A DNA stretch of 64,000 nucleotides. Source: Liminaster sp964567855 (GTDB lineage: Bacteria; Bacteroidota; Bacteroidia; Bacteroidales; UBA3663). The notes below the pieces were generated by a model. The model was not told where the DNA came from. It ran no database searches and saw only the letters and a list, made by a program, of their open reading frames with translations. A program made the translations under genes and the position numbers. The stretch is from assembly GCA_964567855.1 (NCBI GenBank), contig CAZMOE010000004.1:1-64000 (forward strand), written 5' to 3'. Shown one piece after another: positions 56,153 through 64,000 of this stretch; the stretch's first letter is position 1, and each line of letters opens with the position of its first letter.

Positions 56153-57166
56153 ATGAAAAAATTCCTGTCCCGCCTCCTGCTCTTTCTGAGTCCCGTGCTC
56201 ATCCACCTGATCGTGTACATAGCGACCGATCCGTTCATGATCCTGCGCCGCTACGACAACTACTATACTGAAAACCGCTTCCATCTGGCCCTCGACAGAG
56301 ACTATGTCAGTACCACCACTTATGCCCAGCAACAGAACCGGTACCATTATGACAGTTTCATCTTCGGCAATTCCCGCAGCATATTCTACGAAATCCAAGA
56401 TTGGCAACGGCACATCGGGCAAGAGTGCCGCTGCTATCATTTCGACGCCGCATCGGAAAGCCTCTATGGAGTCTGGAAAAAGATAAAATATATCGACCAA
56501 AACAACGGGCATATACAAAATGCCCTGCTCATCATGGACCACTCCTTGTTGAAACAACACCAGCCAAACACAGATTCTCATCTTTTCTACCCGGCACCGG
56601 CCCTTGAGAACAACCGCAACATAATAGGATTCCACCTCACCCATTGGAAAGCATTCGCCAACCTCAAACTGCTGTATGCTTTCACAGACTATGCTCTTTC
56701 CAAGAAAAGCAAGCCCTATATGTCCAGCAACTTCCTGCTCGACTTTTTCAACGGGAGCTATGATGTAACAACCAACGAGATCCAGGAAACCGATTTGGAA
56801 GCCAAGATCGCAGAAGGATGTTACTACACCTCGGAAAAAATGAACATATTCAAAGGGAAACAAACACCGAAAATTCATCCCGCAGTCATCGAAGAAGCTC
56901 AAAGAGGGATGCTCGAAGAGATAAAAAGCATCTTCGACAAACATCAAACCGACTATAAAATCGTCATCTCTCCCCTCTACTCCCAGATCAGGCTGCACGG
57001 TGACGATCTGGCCATATTAGAACACATTTTCGACCCAAAACATGTGGCCGATTTCTCCGGTGTCAACGAAATCACCACCGACTACAGAAATTATTACGAG
57101 GATTCACACTATCGCCCACATGTCAGCCGGTATATTATGAGCAAAATATATGCTCAACAGCACTAA
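56153..57166 (+). CDS. SGNH-like partner of the MBOAT acyltransferase
   Basis: The 337-residue product has an N-terminal signal/anchor helix (LSRLLLFLSPVLIHLIVYIA) and then a soluble region. FIFGNSRSIFYEI carries the GNSRS/GxS block I of SGNH-type hydrolases found beside MBOAT proteins (AlgX/AlgJ, DltD-like), and ALLIMDHSLLK and IVISPLYSQIRL fit later strands. A C-terminal SHYRPHVSRYI may hold the catalytic His. In such pairs the SGNH protein completes acyl transfer to the glycan outside the membrane. The gene lies 25 nt after the MBOAT gene. Family assignment is inferred from context and motif only. Confidence 0.65.
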   Translation: MKKFLSRLLLFLSPVLIHLIVYIATDPFMILRRYDNYYTENRFHLALDRDYVSTTTYAQQQNRYHYDSFIFGNSRSIFYEIQDWQRHIGQECRCYHFDAASESLYGVWKKIKYIDQNNGHIQNALLIMDHSLLKQHQPNTDSHLFYPAPALENNRNIIGFHLTHWKAFANLKLLYAFTDYALSKKSKPYMSSNFLLDFFNGSYDVTTNEIQETDLEAKIAEGCYYTSEKMNIFKGKQTPKIHPAVIEEAQRGMLEEIKSIFDKHQTDYKIVISPLYSQIRLHGDDLAILEHIFDPKHVADFSGVNEITTDYRNYYEDSHYRPHVSRYIMSKIYAQQH

Positions 57167-57213
57167 CCAATCATTAAAAAACTCATATACATACATTCTT
57201 AAAAATAAATTCC

Positions 57214-57221
57214 TATATTTG
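57214..57221 (+). promoter_or_regulatory. Promoter (-7 element) of the leucine-rich repeat gene
   Basis: TATATTTG with a 5' leader of about 315 nt to the ATG at 57546, most of it taken up by a structured RNA. Confidence 0.6.
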
Positions 57222-57294
57222 CACGCATAATCAAAACATAAAAGCCTATGGTATAAACGGCAAGACATTGCGACATTAAGAAATATAATAAAGA

Positions 57295-57473
57295 GCGTTA
57301 GCTTTTGTTCCTTACTTTTTCCAGAATCTAGACAATTCTACACTAATAAAGGAAACATAAGTCTATATGCCTGCGCCTAAAAGGCGGGGGCTTGACTGTA
57401 TTCTATTAGTGGGGTAGTCTAGAACCTTGGAGAGTGAATACAAAAAGTCGGCTCCACGCCTTTTTTGTATTTC
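57295..57473 (+). ncRNA. Highly structured 5' leader RNA of the BspA-like gene
   Basis: Long-range pairings close a multi-part fold: TCTAGA 57327-57332 with 57418-57423, CTAC 57338-57341 with GTAG 57414-57417, ACTAATA 57342-57348 with TATTAGT 57404-57410, AGTC 57360-57363 with GACT 57394-57397, and CGCC-TAAAA-GGCG at 57374-57386. A separate hairpin then pairs AATACAAAAA (57437-57446) with TTTTTGTATT (57462-57471) around GGC-TCCAC-GCC; its U-rich 3' arm makes it terminator-like. The rest of the leader to 57545 has little structure. This is the layout of a sensing domain plus expression platform. I cannot match it to a named riboswitch. Confidence 0.6.
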
Positions 57474-57545
57474 TACGCATTCCTCTGAAAACACGATTCT
57501 CCTCCGGAGCCAGGGAAAACACTCACCCCACTAAAAAACTAAACA

Positions 57546-60227
57546 ATGAAAAATTTTATTTTTACCACCCTACTCCTAACCGTTTCTCTTTGTGCCGCAA
57601 CGGCTTCCTATGCCCACGATGTGGAAATCGACGGAATTTATTATGAAATAAACAGAACGGATAAGACTGCGTCGGTGACGTATAAAGGAGATAATTACGA
57701 TGCATACGACGAATATCAAGGATCCGTTGTAATTCCATCTCGCATAACCATCTCCGGAAATGCCTATTCCGTCAAATCCATTAACAACCATGCTTTCAGG
57801 AATTGCACAAGCCTGACAAATGTAGAAATTCCTAATTCTGTAACAAGTATAGAGGCATATGCTTTTTACGGATGTACAAGCCTAACAAATATTCATATTC
57901 CTGATAAAGTAACAATTATTAAAAGCTACGCCTTTGCTGGTTGTAGAGGACTAAAATCCATATACCTTCCTCCTTCGTTAACTACCATTGGAAATAACGC
58001 ATTCGCGAGCTGCGAAAATTTGACCTCCTTATATATTCCTAATTCCGTAACAAAAATAGAAGCCAGGGCTTTCGAGGGTTGTACAAGTCTCTCATCAATA
58101 TATATACCAAACTCTGTATCAAGTATACAGAATTATGCTTTTCGTAGCTGTACAAGCCTAACGACTATTGATCTCCCGAACTCTTTGACGGAAATTCCTT
58201 CCGGTTTATTCGCCGGCTGTTTCGAACTGACCACTGTCAATATCCCGAATTCGATAAGAAAAATCAAGGAACATGCTTTCTCTAACTGTTCGAAACTCAC
58301 AAATATAATTCTTCCCGATTTTATCACCTATCTCGGTGAGTACGCTTTTCAATACTGCTCCAGTTTGAAAGAAATTGTTATCCCTAATACCCTAACAATA
58401 ATTGAATCGCGTGTTTTTTATGATTGCCATTTAACTCCACTTTGCTTCACCAATGAACTTTCTCTTCAAGAATATAGTCTTAAAGGCTTAGATTCCACCT
58501 CTACCATCATCGCCCCCGCAGCCATGATTCCCTCCATAAAAAAGCAGTTTTCCGGTCACGTACAAAGTTGTCCCTATTTTGTAAACATTCGCTCGACCTA
58601 TTTGCAAGAGATAAAATTTTCCATCACCGATTACAGTCATCTCTACCGAACCTACGGAAATTTCGAGCTGACCAAAGTCTGTGTTTCCGACAAAGAAATC
58701 GACTCTGACAAAGACGGTATCTACACCATAGGAAACCTGCAACCTGGCGAAACCTATCCCTGTAAAGTCTATTTTAAGGAAAACGGAAGAGACACTATCC
58801 ACTCCATAAATATACGAACCAGCGACCCCACTATACAAATTCTTCCGGAAGCTTATTCAAGCACTTATAGTACAATTACTATCGATGACATTTATGCAGA
58901 TTCCGACCCCACTACCCAGAACATAGAAACAGGAGTTCAAATAAATGGTCAAAACTATAAAAAAGAAAACAACTTGCCGTTAAAAATCGGCGATTTGGAT
59001 CCCAATACGACTTATACGGTAACTCCGTACGCTATCTATAACGGGAAAATCTGTTACGGTATAAACTCGAAGATAAAGACCTCGCAACTGAAGGTCTCCA
59101 TAGAAAATCCGTCCGTCCACGCTACGACATTCTCTTGTACGGGTGTTTATGAAGCGGGCGATGCTATCATCACAGAAGAAAACCTGATCATTTCCTCCAC
59201 TTCAGAAAATACATCCGCCGTTATCCACAATAGCGGACATCAGGTCTATCTGACCGGACTCACTCCAAACAGTTCCTATAGCGTCCGTTATTTCGTCAAA
59301 TTCCCGAGCGGCAAACGGGCCAATTCCTCCACCTGCAACTTTACTACCTTACCCCTCGAAATAGAGCATCTCGCCCCCAAAACAGTCAGCAGCTCCGCCG
59401 CCATAGCGCATGCCCGAACCAACATGACCGATGAAGAAACCGCCGTTTGGTTTGAATGGAGAAAAGAAAGCGACTCCGGAGAAGAAGCGACAGACTCTTG
59501 CAAAGGATTCCTTTATGAAGGTGAAATGGAAGGCCGGCTCCACAACCTCATCGCCGGCACTAACTACCAAGTCCGTCCCTATTATGAGTCGGCTGCCGGA
59601 AAACGCTACTATGGTGAGTGGATCAAATTCAACACCAATAACCCGGTCTATTCAGACCCGACCGTACATACTTATGACAATGCCTCGGTCTGCGAAAACT
59701 CGGTCACACTGAACGGCTACATAATGGCCGGCACAGACGAAATCACTGAACAGGGATTTGAATACTATGCAACCGACGCCCAAGGTCACTCATCCTCGCC
59801 GGCAGAAGTTCTCCTTGCCGAAGGAAACCGCATAACGGCAACAATATACGGCCTAACGTTTGGCGTTACCTACCGATTCCGGGCTTATGCAAAGAGCCGG
59901 CAAAAAACAACATACGGAGAGGAGCGGGAATTTACCATTCTGCCGACCTCCGGCACCGGACAAATTCTCATCGAACCAAATCCGCATCCGGAAATCACCG
60001 TCCGCAACCTCTTCGCCCAAAGCCGCATCGAAATCTTTGTAAACGGCAACGCGAATAGCTGCAGACGCATCACGCTTTTCAATCTAAACGGCCAACCGAC
60101 GGCCACAAAAGAAAATGTTCCCGACGGCCATTGGTGCAGCATCCCGACCACAGCCCTCCCCGCCGGCCTATATATACTACAGGTTGAAAATACTGCGAAA
60201 CCGATCAAACTGTTTTTAGGCAAGTAA
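57546..60227 (+). CDS. BspA-like leucine-rich repeat surface protein
   Basis: The 893-residue product has a signal peptide (LLLTVSLCAATASYAHD), then 10-11 BspA-type leucine-rich repeats (about 65-320) such as AFYGCTSLTNIHIPDKVTII and AFRSCTSLTTIDLPNSLTEI. Several Fn3-like beta-sandwich domains follow (about 345-810), and the C-terminus is a sorting-like module (ITLFNLNGQPTATKEN, ALPAGLYILQVE) ending KLFLGK. BspA-type proteins adhere to host or bacterial surfaces. The expression signal is unusual: a promoter at 57214-57221 and a 315-nt structured leader (57295-57473). Confidence 0.88.
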   Translation: MKNFIFTTLLLTVSLCAATASYAHDVEIDGIYYEINRTDKTASVTYKGDNYDAYDEYQGSVVIPSRITISGNAYSVKSINNHAFRNCTSLTNVEIPNSVTSIEAYAFYGCTSLTNIHIPDKVTIIKSYAFAGCRGLKSIYLPPSLTTIGNNAFASCENLTSLYIPNSVTKIEARAFEGCTSLSSIYIPNSVSSIQNYAFRSCTSLTTIDLPNSLTEIPSGLFAGCFELTTVNIPNSIRKIKEHAFSNCSKLTNIILPDFITYLGEYAFQYCSSLKEIVIPNTLTIIESRVFYDCHLTPLCFTNELSLQEYSLKGLDSTSTIIAPAAMIPSIKKQFSGHVQSCPYFVNIRSTYLQEIKFSITDYSHLYRTYGNFELTKVCVSDKEIDSDKDGIYTIGNLQPGETYPCKVYFKENGRDTIHSINIRTSDPTIQILPEAYSSTYSTITIDDIYADSDPTTQNIETGVQINGQNYKKENNLPLKIGDLDPNTTYTVTPYAIYNGKICYGINSKIKTSQLKVSIENPSVHATTFSCTGVYEAGDAIITEENLIISSTSENTSAVIHNSGHQVYLTGLTPNSSYSVRYFVKFPSGKRANSSTCNFTTLPLEIEHLAPKTVSSSAAIAHARTNMTDEETAVWFEWRKESDSGEEATDSCKGFLYEGEMEGRLHNLIAGTNYQVRPYYESAAGKRYYGEWIKFNTNNPVYSDPTVHTYDNASVCENSVTLNGYIMAGTDEITEQGFEYYATDAQGHSSSPAEVLLAEGNRITATIYGLTFGVTYRFRAYAKSRQKTTYGEEREFTILPTSGTGQILIEPNPHPEITVRNLFAQSRIEIFVNGNANSCRRITLFNLNGQPTATKENVPDGHWCSIPTTALPAGLYILQVENTAKPIKLFLGK

Positions 60228-60419
60228 TTACTCACAATCGGCGACAGCCGTATGGGGGAATATAGGAAACCTGCGATCACTCTCGGCAAGGACCTATGTT
60301 CCCCCATTACATTCGCCACACAGACAAGCTTTCGGAATATTTAATGCCGAAACCGCCAACATTTTCCGGTTTTGAAAGCAACTTGCCGATTTTAACATTC
60401 CTTTTTCAATTTTTTACAT

Positions 60420-60427
60420 TATCTTTG
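60420..60427 (+). promoter_or_regulatory. -7 element of the dapF-dapL unit
   Basis: TATCTTTG, 38 nt before the dapF ATG. No clear TTTG about 20 nt upstream. Confidence 0.6.
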
Positions 60428-60465
60428 TCCGCAAAACAATCGTATAATAGCTTTTCATCACAATC

Positions 60466-61344
60466 ATGTCACAAACTATCCGCTTCACCAAAATGCACGG
60501 TGCCGGCAACGACTATGTGTATATCAACGGTTTCGACGAACATATCGAGAATCCGGAAGCACTTGCCGTACGGATCAGCGACCGGCATTTCGGTATCGGT
60601 TCCGACGGCCTGGTGCTTATCCTGCCCAGCGACACGTGCGACTTCAGGATGCGCATGTTCAACGCAGACGGTACCGAAGCCGAAATGTGCGGCAACGCCA
60701 CCCGCTGCGTGGGCAAATATGTCTACGACCATCGCATGACCCGCCAGACAGAAATCTCCCTCGAAACCAAAGCCGGTGTCAAAATCCTGCGACTCTATCC
60801 TGACGAGAAGGGGCTTATCCAACGCGTGCGCGTCAACATGGGACAGCCGATCCTGACTCCCGCCGATATTCCGGTAACAACCGCAACACCAGAGGAAAAA
60901 TTTCCCGCCGACCAGCCGGTCATCGACGCGCCCATCGATATTTGCGGCGAAGAGAAAAGAATGACCTGCGTCAGCATGGGTAACCCTCACGCCGTCTATT
61001 TTGTCGACGACGTCGCCGCTCTCGACCTGCCCCGCATCGGCCCTGCTTACGAAAACCATCCCCGGTTCCCCCGCCGCACCAACACGGAGTTTGTCGAGGT
61101 CGTGAACCGCAACCGCGTCAGAATGCGCGTCTGGGAACGCGGCGCCGGCGAGACTTTGGCTTGCGGCACAGGATGTTGCGCTACCTTAGTAGCCTGTGTC
61201 CTCAACGGAAAAACCGACCGCCACGCCATCATCGAACTTCTCGGCGGCGAACTGGAAATCGAGTGGGATGAAGCCAGCGGTGACATTTTCATGACCGGCC
61301 CCGCTACCACCGTGTTTGAAGGTATTTTGGAATGGAATCCTTAA
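60466..61344 (+). CDS. dapF: Diaminopimelate epimerase
   Basis: The 292-residue product has both catalytic cysteines: C75 in AEMCGNATRC and C233 in GETLACGTGCCATL. It also has the family opening FTKMHGAGNDYVYI and VSMGNPHAVYFV. The enzyme is PLP-independent and interconverts LL- and meso-diaminopimelate for lysine and peptidoglycan. It is followed after 78 nt by dapL, which makes its substrate, so the two likely form one unit. Confidence 0.96.
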   Translation: MSQTIRFTKMHGAGNDYVYINGFDEHIENPEALAVRISDRHFGIGSDGLVLILPSDTCDFRMRMFNADGTEAEMCGNATRCVGKYVYDHRMTRQTEISLETKAGVKILRLYPDEKGLIQRVRVNMGQPILTPADIPVTTATPEEKFPADQPVIDAPIDICGEEKRMTCVSMGNPHAVYFVDDVAALDLPRIGPAYENHPRFPRRTNTEFVEVVNRNRVRMRVWERGAGETLACGTGCCATLVACVLNGKTDRHAIIELLGGELEIEWDEASGDIFMTGPATTVFEGILEWNP

Positions 61345-61422
61345 AAATATTCCCTATTTCATACCAGCCTCTCCCATGCAACCGATTTTCATTATTCTAT
61401 GACTCTATAAATCCTCTATTCT

Positions 61423-62652
61423 ATGGCCCAAGTCAACGAAAATTTCCTCAAAGTCTCTGAAAGCTATCTCTTTGTCGAAGTGGCACGCCGCATCCGCGCC
61501 TATCAGGAGACCCACCCCGAAGCAAAAATCATCAAAATGGGCATCGGCGACGTGACCCGCCCCATTGTTCCCGCCGTCATCGAAGCGCTGCACAAGGCTG
61601 TCGATGAAATGGGAACCGCCGACGGTTTCCGCGGCTACGGTCCCGAACAGGGATATGCTTTCCTGCGTGAAACCATCCTCCGCCACGACTATACCGACCG
61701 CGGCATCGCTCTCGAAGCCGATGAAATCTTCATCAGCGACGGTGCCAAAAGCGATACGGGCAACATCGGCGATATTCTCGGCACCGGAAACACCGTGGCG
61801 GTCACCGACCCGGTCTATCCCGTCTACATCGACACCAACGTCATGGGCGGCCGCGCCGGCGACCTGCTCGACGGCCGCTACAGCCGCGTCACCTACATGC
61901 CCTGCACCCGCGAAAACGGATTCGTGCCCGCACTACCGGAACATCCCGTAGACATCATCTATCTTTGTTTTCCCAACAACCCGACCGGCACGACTCTCAC
62001 GCGCGAGCAGCTCCGGACATGGGTCGACTACGCCCTTCGCAACGACGCGCTGATCCTGTTCGATGCCGCCTATGAGGCTTTCATCACCGAAGCGGAGGTG
62101 CCCCGCTCCATCTATGAAATCGAAGGGGCAAAACGATGCGCCATCGAATTCCGTTCGCTCTCCAAGACGGCCGGTTTCACCGGCCTGCGCTGCGGCTATA
62201 CCGTTGTCCCCAAAGAGGTGACGGCACGCAAGAGCGACGGTACCCGCGTACAGCTCAACCGACTTTGGTCCCGCCGGCAGAGTACCAAGTTCAACGGCAC
62301 GGCTTACATCATCCAGCGCGCCGCCGAAGCGGTATTTTCTCCCGAAGGACAACAACAGATAATGGACAACATCGCCTATTACCGCGAGAACGCCCGCACG
62401 ATGAAAGCCACTTTCGACAGCATCGGCATCGAGGCCTTCGGCGGTGTCAATTCGCCCTACATCTGGATCAAGACTCCGGACGACATGGATTCCTGGACCT
62501 TCTTCGACCGGCTGCTGGACGAATGTCATGTGGTAGGCACCCCCGGCGTAGGATTCGGCCCCAGCGGCGAAGGATATTTCCGCCTGACCGCTTTTGCCAC
62601 ACATGAAGCGACCCGTGAGGCCATGGAACGCATCCGGACCTGGAAAATATAA
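61423..62652 (+). CDS. dapL: LL-diaminopimelate aminotransferase
   Basis: The 409-residue product is a class I/II PLP aminotransferase with DapL-typical segments: KIIKMGIGDVTRPI, AVDEMGTADGFRGYGPEQGY, IFISDGAKSDTGNI, YLCFPNNPTGTTLTREQL, the PLP lysine K248 in FRSLSKTAGFTGLRCGYTVV, and TYIIQRAAEAVFSPEGQ. It makes LL-diaminopimelate from tetrahydrodipicolinate in one step, by-passing the succinylase or acetylase route. Found in chlamydiae, plants and Bacteroidota. Confidence 0.95.
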   Translation: MAQVNENFLKVSESYLFVEVARRIRAYQETHPEAKIIKMGIGDVTRPIVPAVIEALHKAVDEMGTADGFRGYGPEQGYAFLRETILRHDYTDRGIALEADEIFISDGAKSDTGNIGDILGTGNTVAVTDPVYPVYIDTNVMGGRAGDLLDGRYSRVTYMPCTRENGFVPALPEHPVDIIYLCFPNNPTGTTLTREQLRTWVDYALRNDALILFDAAYEAFITEAEVPRSIYEIEGAKRCAIEFRSLSKTAGFTGLRCGYTVVPKEVTARKSDGTRVQLNRLWSRRQSTKFNGTAYIIQRAAEAVFSPEGQQQIMDNIAYYRENARTMKATFDSIGIEAFGGVNSPYIWIKTPDDMDSWTFFDRLLDECHVVGTPGVGFGPSGEGYFRLTAFATHEATREAMERIRTWKI

Positions 62653-62680
62653 TCTCCGGGAGCAGCATCCCGCCATAAAT

Positions 62681-62741
62681 ATCCCCCTGCCATCTTCATC
62701 GGAAACGGTTTCCGCGAAAAATGGCAGGGGGATTTTCTTAT
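62681..62741 (+). terminator. Terminator after dapL
   Basis: 13-bp stem ATCCCCCTGCCAT/ATGGCAGGGGGAT (62681-62693, 62721-62733) with an inner GGAAAC/GTTTCC hairpin, then TTTCTTATT. It lies between converging dapL and tcdA, though the T run favours the plus strand. Confidence 0.8.
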
Positions 62742-62772
62742 TATCGTTTCTTGCGGCAACGCAGGAAGCACC

Positions 62773-63579
62773 TCATTGCACCTTGGCACTGATATCCTGC
62801 ACGACGAGACCGGCCAACATGAAGCCGAAAATGGCCGTCGTATGCACTAAACTACCGTTGATCTGCGCTTTGGCGGCATCCCAGCGGCCGGCGGGCGCTA
62901 CCGTGTCCATATCTGCCGCCTGCGGCGTCGCGGCAGGTACCGCAGAGGCCGCAGACGGTGCTTCCGCTCCTCGGTTCGGCATCACCTCCGGACTATAGAC
63001 ACACAGAAATTTGCGCTCCGGGAAGAGCTTGTCCCGCTTAAAGCGGTTCCGCAACGCACGCGCCAGCGGACACCCGCTGACTTTCCAGAACTCGGCCACA
63101 TCGATCTTCAGCGGGTCCATTTTCAGCGCCGCCCCCATCGACGAAAAAAATACTGCCGGCGTAGCCGTCGCCCGACGTATCAGCAATGCCTTATTCTCCA
63201 GGCTGTCTATCGCATCGATAATATAATCATACGTCTCCAACGAAAATTCATCGGCCGTCGCAGCTGTGTAGGCGCTCTGCCGGGCATCGATGACGGCCGC
63301 GGGATTGATTTCAAGCAACCGTTCCCTGAGGGCATCGACCTTGGCCCGGCCGAGGGTGGCGGTCGTGGCCATCAATTGTCTGTTGACGTTGGTGATGCTG
63401 ACACAATCAGAGTCGACGATCGTCAAATGTCCCACGCCGCTCCTGATCAGTCCCTCGGCACACCAGCTGCCGACGCCGCCCACACCGAAAAGAATCACAC
63501 GGGCCGTCGCCAACGTCCGCATGACGTCGCCGCCAAGCATCCGTTCGGCCCGACTGAATATCCGATCTACTGCTTCCAT
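62773..63579 (-). CDS. tcdA: tRNA threonylcarbamoyladenosine dehydratase (E1-like, ThiF family)
   Basis: The 268-residue product has the E1/ThiF adenylation fold: ARVILFGVGGVGSWCAEGLI nucleotide motif, VDSDCVSITNVNRQ with the substrate-side Asn/Arg pair, and DYIIDAIDSLENKALLIRRA. The C-terminus has an extra hydrophobic stretch (AIFGFMLAGLVVQDI) as in TcdA/CsdL membrane-associated proteins. TcdA makes cyclic ct6A at tRNA position 37. ThiF-like adenylation for thiamine is an alternative, but it is not in the thiamine unit that begins at 63747. The start ATG 63577-63579 follows a -7 element at 63604-63611. Confidence 0.85.
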   Translation of the reverse strand: MEAVDRIFSRAERMLGGDVMRTLATARVILFGVGGVGSWCAEGLIRSGVGHLTIVDSDCVSITNVNRQLMATTATLGRAKVDALRERLLEINPAAVIDARQSAYTAATADEFSLETYDYIIDAIDSLENKALLIRRATATPAVFFSSMGAALKMDPLKIDVAEFWKVSGCPLARALRNRFKRDKLFPERKFLCVYSPEVMPNRGAEAPSAASAVPAATPQAADMDTVAPAGRWDAAKAQINGSLVHTTAIFGFMLAGLVVQDISAKVQ

Positions 63580-63603
63580 CTCTTAGCTCTTTGATTTACG
63601 GCG

Positions 63604-63611
63604 CAAAGGTA
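63604..63611 (-). promoter_or_regulatory. -7 element of tcdA
   Basis: TACCTTTG on the minus strand, 24 nt before the ATG. Confidence 0.55.
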
Positions 63612-63723
63612 ATCAAAATTATCATATCCCGGCCCACCGATTCCCTGAGGCGGCCCCCTCATCCCCTTTGTTTCCTGAAAGAACGGTATAAAAAGCCTTC
63701 ATTAACTTTTTTCTAAAAAAATC

Positions 63724-63754
63724 TTGTATTATTTCACCCTTCACATTACCTTTG
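63724..63754 (+). promoter_or_regulatory. Promoter of the TPP-riboswitch unit
   Basis: TTG (63724-63726), a 20-nt spacer, then TACCTTTG (63747-63754). Transcription would start just before the riboswitch. Confidence 0.75.
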
Positions 63755-63781
63755 CCGCCGAAAATCCGGCAAAATGCCGGT

Positions 63782-63873
63782 AAGGGGTGCTTCTTCCACT
63801 CGGCCGTAATGCCGGTGAAGAGGCTGAGATCATACCCATTGAACCTGATGCAGATAATACTGCCGCAGGGATA
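63782..63873 (+). promoter_or_regulatory. TPP riboswitch (THI element)
   Basis: The conserved parts are in order: GGGGTGC (63784-63790), CTGAGAT (63824-63830), ACCCATTGAACCTGAT (63834-63849) and GCAGGGATA (63865-63873). These fold into the two-arm thiamine pyrophosphate aptamer. It is followed by a hairpin (CACGG/CCGTG inside CTCC/GGAG, 63878-63905) and a T-rich stretch at 63916-63923, a possible expression platform. High TPP would lower expression of the gene starting at 63968. Confidence 0.93.
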
Positions 63874-63877
63874 CCGA

Positions 63878-63923
63878 CTCCTGTCACACGGGCTTCCGTG
63901 GGGAGTTTCTCAATGCTTTTTTT
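63878..63923 (+). terminator. Possible expression-platform hairpin of the TPP riboswitch
   Basis: CTCC (63878-63881) with GGAG (63902-63905) encloses CACGG (63887-63891) with CCGTG (63896-63900). TTTCTC and later TTTTTTT follow. Weakly placed; the T run is about 10 nt past the stem. Confidence 0.45.
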
Positions 63924-63967
63924 CTCATATTCCCCCTTTTTTTGTTCAACTTATCAATAGTTTATCA

Positions 63968-64000
63968 ATGAAAAGGGTATTGTTCATTTCATCCCTCCTG
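63968..64000 (+). CDS. Start of a thiamine-regulated gene, cut by the window edge
   Basis: Only 11 codons are present, reading MKRVLFISSLL, which looks like the start of a signal peptide. Because a TPP riboswitch precedes it, the product is probably part of thiamine uptake or synthesis. In Bacteroidales a TonB-dependent thiamine receptor is a common target and would have a signal peptide, unlike cytosolic Thi enzymes. That is an inference from context. Confidence 0.5.
   Translation, partial: MKRVLFISSLL

Noticed and set aside
57800..58450. Regular repeats suggesting a CRISPR or DNA repeat array
   Set aside because: They are protein-level leucine-rich repeats of the BspA-like gene; no identical direct repeats with unique spacers occur. 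I saw no CRISPR array in the window.

Overview
The window reads as a chromosomal segment of a Bacteroidales bacterium (phylum Bacteroidota). Lineage markers seen directly are: many promoters of the Bacteroides type (a -7 element TAnnTTTG about 20 nt after a TTTG/TTG element), a fused SecDF, a 64-residue ribosomal protein S21, a three-gene fumarate reductase operon (cytochrome b, flavoprotein, iron-sulfur), the DapL/DapF route to diaminopimelate, a ParC-type topoisomerase with acidic tails, and several large secreted proteins ending in C-terminal modules like those of type IX secretion cargo. I cannot name a genus. A 100-base run of N (3242-3341) marks an assembly gap that cuts one gene.

Layout. 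0-8.5 kb: rpsU, an aminopeptidase P, a gap-split DUF1573 gene and a 1500-residue GLUG-repeat surface protein. 8.5-11.8 kb: a gene-poor stretch with a candidate small RNA, then a dense array of DnaA boxes (9189-9617), the TPM and LemA genes, and a second box cluster in mainly the opposite orientation (11618-11709). I read this as a bipartite chromosomal replication origin. 11.8-17.7 kb: dusB, frdCAB, a palindrome-rich gene-free region and tRNA-Leu. 17.8-42.2 kb: housekeeping and envelope genes, namely an MFS exporter, an AlkD-like glycosylase, a metallophosphoesterase, a polyprenyl diphosphate synthase, a DHOD-like protein, parC with a DUF3316 gene, an S41 protease and tatAC, rnr, a beta-helix lipoprotein, a second aminopeptidase P, decayed gene fragments, a DUF3108/Ig-like lipoprotein pair and secDF.

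42.2-54.3 kb looks like an accessory island. It holds an HU-like regulator with paired inverted repeats upstream, a PL1 pectate lyase, a decayed IS982-type transposase, a LuxR-type regulator with an acyltransferase/lipoprotein/acetyltransferase operon, and a choice-of-anchor secreted protein. Parts of it, especially 46.5-51 kb, look more AT-rich than the flanks by eye. 54.6-64 kb: an MBOAT/SGNH-like acylation pair, a BspA-like leucine-rich repeat protein behind a long and highly structured 5' leader, dapF and dapL, a TcdA-like E1 enzyme, and a TPP riboswitch in front of a gene cut by the window edge.

Functionally, the region joins origin firing (DnaA boxes) and chromosome decatenation (ParC) with anaerobic fumarate respiration, protein export (SecDF, TatAC), cell-wall precursor synthesis (DapF, DapL, polyprenyl diphosphate synthase) and surface display or glycan modification. 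To the right of the proposed origin, frdCAB, parC, secDF and the dap genes all run away from it.
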